From: Winslowiella toletana
Lineage (GTDB): Bacteria > Pseudomonadota > Gammaproteobacteria > Enterobacterales > Enterobacteriaceae
Length of the DNA: 64,000 nucleotides
NCBI RefSeq assembly: GCF_017875465.1
Contig: NZ_JAGGMQ010000001.1
Location: 1,054,001 to 1,118,000, forward strand
Direction of reading: 5' to 3'
Each line of letters starts with the position of its first letter. Position 1 is the first letter of the stretch. The translations under genes were made by a program, and so were the position numbers. The notes under the pieces are model-generated. The model worked only from the letters and a program-made list of their open reading frames with translations, did no database searches and was not told where the DNA came from. Shown in pieces: positions 59,318 through 64,000 of this stretch.

Positions 59318-59952
59318 AAAAGATAGTCGTGCTGGTTTCCGGGAATGGAAGCAACCTTCAGGCGATTATGGATGCCTGCCAGCAGGGACAAATCAACGGC
59401 AGCCTTGCTGCCGTTTTCAGCAATAAAACCGATGCTTATGGCCTGGAGCGCGCGCAAGCGGCGGGGATTCCGGCGCACGCAATAGTAGCTTCGCAGTTCT
59501 CCGACCGCGCAGCGTTCGATCGTCAGCTGATGATGGAAATCGACGCTTACGTACCGGATTTAGTGGTGCTGGCGGGTTATATGCGGATTCTGAGTCCGGC
59601 GTTTGTCGGCCACTATCAGCAACGCCTGCTGAATATCCACCCTTCGCTGCTGCCGAAATACCCTGGCCTGCATACACACCGTAAAGCGCTGGAAAACGGT
59701 GATACGGAGCACGGCACCTCCGTGCATTTTGTTACCGATGAGCTGGATGGCGGCCCGGTTATTCTGCAGGCTAAGGTGCCGATTGTCGCCGGTGATAGCG
59801 AAGAAGCGGTGAATGCGCGTGTTCAGCATCAGGAACACGTTATCTACCCACTGGTGATCAGCTGGTTTGTCGATGGTCGTCTGACGATGCGCGATAACGC
59901 CGCATGGATGGATGGCGAAAAACTCCCGGCTGAAGGTCAGTGCTTCGAATAA
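59314..59952 (+). CDS. purN: Phosphoribosylglycinamide formyltransferase (GART 1)
   Basis: Folate-dependent formylation of GAR, 212 residues. Catalytic Asn-His-Asp are in [16 protein letters not shown], with [17 protein letters not shown] at the N-terminus and [19 protein letters not shown] overlaps purM stop (ATGA). Convergent with pstB. Confidence 0.97.
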   Translation: MKKIVVLVSGNGSNLQAIMDACQQGQINGSLAAVFSNKTDAYGLERAQAAGIPAHAIVASQFSDRAAFDRQLMMEIDAYVPDLVVLAGYMRILSPAFVGHYQQRLLNIHPSLLPKYPGLHTHRKALENGDTEHGTSVHFVTDELDGGPVILQAKVPIVAGDSEEAVNARVQHQEHVIYPLVISWFVDGRLTMRDNAAWMDGEKLPAEGQCFE

Positions 59953-59960
59953 TGCATTTT

Positions 59961-59981
59961 TGGCCAGCTTAATCCTGGCCA
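59961..59981. terminator. Hairpin between convergent purN and pstB
   Basis: TGGCCAG-cttaatc-CTGGCCA in the 36-base gap. No good U-run on either strand; possible shared 3' end. Confidence 0.4.
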
Positions 59982-59988
59982 GTCATGC

Positions 59989-60771
59989 TCAGCCATACCT
60001 GCCAGTAATATAATCTTCCGTGCGCCGCGCTTTGGGTGCAGTAAATAACTCGTCAGTCTCTGCAAACTCCACCACGCTGCCGTTATGCATAAAGGCGGTG
60101 TAATCCGAGACGCGCGCCGCCTGCTGCATATTGTGCGTCACCAGCACCAGCGTAAAGTGCTGCTTCAGGGTGGTCATCAGCTCTTCAATCACCAGCGTGG
60201 AGATTGGATCCAGCGCCGACGTCGGCTCATCAAGCAGCAAAACTTCCGGTTCAACCGCCACCGCACGCGCAATCACCAGACGCTGCTGCTGACCGCTGGA
60301 GAGCGTCAGGGCATTCTGCCGCAGACTGTCTTTCACCTCACTCCACAACGCCGCTGCGCGCAGCGCACGCTCAACGGCTTCATCCAGCACCCGCCGATCG
60401 CGCACGCCCTGCAAACGCAGGCCGTAAACCACATTTTCATAAATCGATTTCGGAAACGGGTTTGGCCGCTGAAACACCATGCCCACCCGCCGCCGCAGTG
60501 CGGAGAGATCGCCAGACCTCTGCATAATCGACTCTTTTTCCAGCAGAATATCGCCTTCCAGCCGACAGTCATCAATCAGATCATTCATGCGGTTGAAACA
60601 GCGTAGCAGCGTCGATTTACCACAGCCGGAGGGGCCAATCAGCGCGGTAATGCGGTTCTTTGGCAGCCGTAAGGAGATATCCTTCAGCGCCGGTTTCTCG
60701 CCATACCATAACGACAACTGCTTCAGTTCCAGCGCCGTTTCATCATCGGCAAACGCTACAGTTGAATCCAT
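59989..60771 (-). CDS. pstB: Phosphate ABC transporter ATP-binding protein PstB
   Basis: ATPase of a phosphate importer, 260 residues: Walker [23 protein letters not shown], PstB-type [20 protein letters not shown], signature [14 protein letters not shown], Walker [36 protein letters not shown] chose ATG 60771 (GGAA upstream) over GTG 60783, which has no site. Located beside purN, not with phoU and glmS, so it is probably a second, distinct Pst system. phoU is not next to it. Confidence 0.92.
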   Translation of the reverse strand: MDSTVAFADDETALELKQLSLWYGEKPALKDISLRLPKNRITALIGPSGCGKSTLLRCFNRMNDLIDDCRLEGDILLEKESIMQRSGDLSALRRRVGMVFQRPNPFPKSIYENVVYGLRLQGVRDRRVLDEAVERALRAAALWSEVKDSLRQNALTLSSGQQQRLVIARAVAVEPEVLLLDEPTSALDPISTLVIEELMTTLKQHFTLVLVTHNMQQAARVSDYTAFMHNGSVVEFAETDELFTAPKARRTEDYITGRYG

Positions 60772-60785
60772 AACAGGTTCCACAG

Positions 60786-62438
60786 TTATTGCACCAGCGC
60801 GCGGTAGCGCTCACGCAGGCGATGGCGCAAACCCATCGCCGCCAGGTTCAGTCCTAATACGATGGTGACCAGCAACAGCGCGGTGGCATACACCAGCGGC
60901 CGCTCGGCTTCCGCATCAGGACTCTGAAACGCCAGATCATAGATCTGGAAGCCAAGGTGCATAAATTTACGGTCAAGATGCAGGTACGGGAAAATACCGT
61001 CGATCGGCAATTCCGGCACCATTTTTACCACACCAACCAGCATCAGTGGCGCAGTCTCCCCCGCCGCGCGCGCCACCGCGAGGATCAGGCCGGTCAGCAT
61101 CGCTGGCAACGCCAGCGGCAGGGTGATATTCCATAGCGTTTCCGCACGAGTGGCGCCCAGCGCCAGCGAGCCCTGACGCAGCGCCGGCGGAATTCGTGAC
61201 AACCCCTCTTCGGTGGCGACAATCACCACCGGCAACGTCAGCAGCGCCAGCGTCAGCGACGCCCATAGCAGGCCAGGCGTGCCAAAAGTCGGATTCGGCA
61301 GCGCCGCCGGGAAGAATAACTGATCCAGCGAGCCGCCAATCAGCCAGACAAAAAAGCCAAGACCAAATACGCCATAGACAATCGACGGCACCCCGGCCAG
61401 ATTAACCACCGCAATACGTACCAGCCGGGTTAAGGCGTTGCGACCGGCATACTCATGCAGCCAGACCGCCGCAATCACCCCCAGCGGCATGACCACCACC
61501 GACATCAGCAACACCATTAATACCGTGCCGAAAATCGCCGGAAACGCCCCGCCCTCCGACTGGTTTTCGGCTGGCGAGTCGCTGACAAAGCGCCACAGCT
61601 GGCTGGCGAAATGGCGCCACTTCTGCCCAAGGCTCATGGCGTTCGGCTGCCAGGCGGCCACCACCTGCGCCAGCGGAATGCGCTGCACGCTACCGCTGGC
61701 ATCACGCAGGATCAGCGCGCTACGGTCAATTTCACTGTTGAGGGAGGCCAGTCGCGTCGCCAGACGATTGAACTGGCGCTGTAACTCGGCGCGATCCGCC
61801 TGATAAATGGACTGCTCCTGCGCATCAAAGCGCTTTGCGGCGCGCAGTTCTTCAGCCTTATGTTGCAGCGCCTCCAGCTGGGCATTTATACGCGCCATCT
61901 CAACGCGGCGCAGCTCAGCCGCCTGCGCCAGCTGCTGATGTGTCTGCTGCAGACGCTGCTGCAAAGCGCGCCCCATATTATGCGCGATCAGCGGCTGTGT
62001 CCCTTCCCGCAGCCCTTCGAACCAGCCATAGGCATTGCCGCCGCTACGCCGTTGCAACACGATTATCTCTCTGGGATGCTGCCGCTCACTGATATCGCTG
62101 GATAACAATGCACGGAAATCCGGGGCGGCAAAGTCACGATTACCAGTTTTAAGCAGGTAACGCGTCACTTGCGGCGGCATATCCGCCGGTATCTGGCGCC
62201 CGCTGGCCTGCAACTGCTGGCGCGATACCTGACTACTGCTGGCCACCTCGCCCAGCAGTTGTACCCCACCAGCCCCCGGCTGATTGAGGGTAAACAGCGT
62301 TACCGGTTGCGGCCAGAAGCCACGCAATCCCTGCCAGGCCAGCAAAGTAATCAGCAGGAAAAAGGCCAGCAGACTAAAAGCGACGGCCCCCGCAGTTAAC
62401 CAGCGCCAGCGATCGTTTTGCCGCGTCGGTTTATTCAT
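60786..62438 (-). CDS. pstA: Phosphate ABC transporter permease PstA, extended form
   Basis: 550 residues, about twice E. coli PstA (296). After a first membrane helix (16-35) comes an extra periplasmic region to about residue 295 that includes a predicted coiled coil at 157-240 ([18 protein letters not shown]...[15 protein letters not shown]). The permease core follows, with [41 protein letters not shown] and the EAA loop [24 protein letters not shown]. Overlaps pstC by four bases (ATGA). Confidence 0.88.
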   Translation of the reverse strand: MNKPTRQNDRWRWLTAGAVAFSLLAFFLLITLLAWQGLRGFWPQPVTLFTLNQPGAGGVQLLGEVASSSQVSRQQLQASGRQIPADMPPQVTRYLLKTGNRDFAAPDFRALLSSDISERQHPREIIVLQRRSGGNAYGWFEGLREGTQPLIAHNMGRALQQRLQQTHQQLAQAAELRRVEMARINAQLEALQHKAEELRAAKRFDAQEQSIYQADRAELQRQFNRLATRLASLNSEIDRSALILRDASGSVQRIPLAQVVAAWQPNAMSLGQKWRHFASQLWRFVSDSPAENQSEGGAFPAIFGTVLMVLLMSVVVMPLGVIAAVWLHEYAGRNALTRLVRIAVVNLAGVPSIVYGVFGLGFFVWLIGGSLDQLFFPAALPNPTFGTPGLLWASLTLALLTLPVVIVATEEGLSRIPPALRQGSLALGATRAETLWNITLPLALPAMLTGLILAVARAAGETAPLMLVGVVKMVPELPIDGIFPYLHLDRKFMHLGFQIYDLAFQSPDAEAERPLVYATALLLVTIVLGLNLAAMGLRHRLRERYRALVQ

Positions 62439-64000
62439 CCCTGCCCCTCATGCTTACCAAAACGCTGACGCAGCCGCTGACGCACCAGCTCGGCCAGCGT
62501 GTTTACCACCAGGGTAAACACCAGCAGCACCAGCGCGCTGAGGAACAGGATACGATAGTGCGCGCTGCCCGCCGCCGCTTCCGGCATCTCCACGGCGATA
62601 TTTGCCGACAGCGTGCGCAAGCCATCGAACAGGCCACCATCAGTAACCGGGGTGTTGCCGGTGGCCATCAGCACAATCATGGTTTCACCCACTGCGCGAC
62701 CAAAACCGATCATCAGCGCGGCAAAAATGCCCGCTGAGGCACTCGGCAGAACTACGCGCGACAGGGTTTGCCAGGGCGTTGCGCCCAGCGCCAGCGATCC
62801 CTGCCCCAAAGAAGCCGGAACACTAAAAATGGCATCCTCCGCCAGGGTGAAAATCAATGGCACCAGCGCAAACCCCATCGCCACACCGGCCACCAGCAAA
62901 TTGCGCTGCTCATAGCCGTGCGTCAGACGATCGGCCAGCCCACGGCCAAATAGCGCGCTATCCAGCAGCGGCCAGAGCCACAGGCTGAGGATGCTGACCA
63001 GCAACAGCAATGGCAGTAACAGCCAGACTTCACGCCCGTCGGCGCAGAGTCGCTGCCAGCGTGCCGGTAACCGTCGCGAACCCCAGGCGCACAGCAGCAA
63101 CGCCAGCGCCAGCATAAAGGGCAGCAGCAGCACGCCCAGCAGATGATCGGCAATACGCGGCGCCAGCCAGAGTCCGGCAATTAACCCCACCACCACACTG
63201 GGCAGTGCGCCCATCATTTCAATCCCCGGTTTAACCCAGCGTCGCAGCGCGGGCGACATAAACCACGCGCTGTAAATTGCAGCGGCCAGCGCCAGCGGCG
63301 TGGCGAACAGCAGCGCCAGCGCCGAAGCTTTCAGCGTGCCGGACACCATCGGCATCAGGCTGAATTTCGCCTGATAGTGGTCGTCTGCAGCGGTGGATTG
63401 CCATACCCAGGCCGGTTCAGGATAGTTTTCATACCAGACCTTCTGCCACAGGCTACGCCAGCTAAAGTCGGGCCACGGATTATGCAAACGATAGTATTGC
63501 CACTGCCCGCTGCGCTCCACCAGCAGCCCATCGCCCTGTGGCGCAAACTCCGCATGGCGGATACCGGCGACCAGTTTCTGCGCGAAGATTGCACCATCCT
63601 GTTTACTGGCAAACAGTTGCAGCTCGCCGCGCGGATTAAGCGTGGCAAATACCCGCCGCTGCGCTTCAGTGATCAGCAGGGATGGCGTGCTGGCGCCATT
63701 AAAATAACGAATAAAATTCAGATGCGGGCCGGTAGCGCTGGCGATATCAAACCACTGCGCAACACCAGACGGTCCGGCAATCAGCAGCGAATTACCGCCA
63801 CTGAGCAGCTGCATCTGCTGCGGTTTTTCTTGCAGCGTAATGATGTCGCGTAAGTTAATCTGGTCATCCGTGATGCGCCAGACGCGCAACAGATTACCGG
63901 CCAGCGCAAACAGCAGTTTGCCATCCGGGGTCAGTAATAGCTGGTCGCTGCTGGCAGCGTTAATGGTGCGAATCACTGGCGGCTGGCTGGCGCGTAATTG
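62435..64000 (-). CDS. pstC: Phosphate ABC transporter permease PstC, extended form, N-terminus outside window
   Basis: The frame is open to base 64000, so the true start lies outside; the GTG at 63976 is internal. The visible 521 residues include a beta-rich, probably periplasmic region with WD-like repeats (LLLTPDGKLLFALAGNLLRVWRI, LLSGGNSLLIAGPSGVAQWFDI, RVFATLNPRGELQLFASK, GDGLLVERSGQWQYYRL), then a permease core (GTLKASALALLFATPLALAAAIYSAWFMSPALRRWVKP, GALPSVVVGLIAGLWLAP and [25 protein letters not shown]). E. coli PstC has 319 residues, so this is the enlarged form, matching the long PstA. Upstream genes (expected ppk/ppx or a binding protein) are not visible. Confidence 0.85.
   Translation of the reverse strand, partial: QLRASQPPVIRTINAASSDQLLLTPDGKLLFALAGNLLRVWRITDDQINLRDIITLQEKPQQMQLLSGGNSLLIAGPSGVAQWFDIASATGPHLNFIRYFNGASTPSLLITEAQRRVFATLNPRGELQLFASKQDGAIFAQKLVAGIRHAEFAPQGDGLLVERSGQWQYYRLHNPWPDFSWRSLWQKVWYENYPEPAWVWQSTAADDHYQAKFSLMPMVSGTLKASALALLFATPLALAAAIYSAWFMSPALRRWVKPGIEMMGALPSVVVGLIAGLWLAPRIADHLLGVLLLPFMLALALLLCAWGSRRLPARWQRLCADGREVWLLLPLLLLVSILSLWLWPLLDSALFGRGLADRLTHGYEQRNLLVAGVAMGFALVPLIFTLAEDAIFSVPASLGQGSLALGATPWQTLSRVVLPSASAGIFAALMIGFGRAVGETMIVLMATGNTPVTDGGLFDGLRTLSANIAVEMPEAAAGSAHYRILFLSALVLLVFTLVVNTLAELVRQRLRQRFGKHEGQG

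Noticed and set aside
63977..64000. GTG at 63976 as the start of pstC
   Set aside because: The frame remains open to the window edge without a stop and the protein begins in the middle of a beta-rich domain.

Overview
The window is a chromosomal segment of an enterobacterium (order Enterobacterales). Nearly every core gene closely resembles its Escherichia coli counterpart in sequence, and the order follows the E. coli segment from cysM to purN: cysPTWA-cysM, yfeX-yfeY-yfeZ-ypeA, amiA-hemF, maeB, talA-tktB, ypfG-nudK, acrD-ypfM-yffB-dapE-ypfN, tmcA-ypfJ-purC-bamC-dapA-gcvR-bcp, perM-bepA-yfgD-hda-uraA-upp-purM-purN. The accessory genes (pqaA, an apionate-type sugar-acid operon, sitABCD, a second Pst transporter) suggest a plant- or environment-associated lineage such as Erwiniaceae or Pectobacteriaceae. 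I cannot name the genus from sequence alone.

Region by region: 1-1.3 kb is the 3' part of macB. 1.3-6.1 kb is the sulfate/thiosulfate transporter operon with cysM behind a terminator. 6.5-8 kb is an AT-rich pqaA gene. 8-15 kb is conserved core (Dyp peroxidase, lipoprotein, acetyltransferase, Tat-exported amidase, coproporphyrinogen oxidase, malic enzyme); the eut operon that E. coli carries between hemF and maeB is absent. 15.2-22.8 kb is a complete catabolic module that fits D-apionate degradation: SorC-type regulator, oxidoisomerase (ApnO-like), decarboxylase (OiaC-like), triosephosphate-isomerase-like LerI, two-domain Dha-kinase-like LerK, an anion-type MFS carrier and the RpiB-like DerI on the divergent strand. 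Its predicted product, D-erythrose 4-phosphate, is a substrate of the transaldolase and transketolase encoded next door (talA, tktB).

26-34 kb carries ypfG, nudK, an asparagine permease, a small DUF1471 protein and the manganese/iron transporter sitABCD behind two MntR-like boxes; aegA and narQ of E. coli are missing here. 34.5-41 kb holds acrD, the 19-residue protein YpfM, a GNAT acetyltransferase and a tandem duplication of a hok/sok-type toxin-antitoxin locus, followed by yffB, dapE and ypfN. In both hok copies the toxin frame lacks its own start codon, and joins the upstream ATG only through a -1 shift at a perfect A AAA AAG heptamer. 41-49 kb is core (tmcA, ypfJ, purC, bamC, dapA, gcvR, bcp, perM). 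49.4-52.6 kb has a membrane diguanylate cyclase and two exported DsrE-like paralogues. 53.3-60 kb returns to core, with uraA broken by one amber codon. 60-64 kb is a pstCAB operon with unusually long permeases; pstC runs off the window end.

A family of GC-rich palindromes built on GGGCGGCG...CGCCGCCC recurs in six intergenic gaps. I found no tRNA or rRNA genes, CRISPR arrays, insertion sequences or prophage genes.
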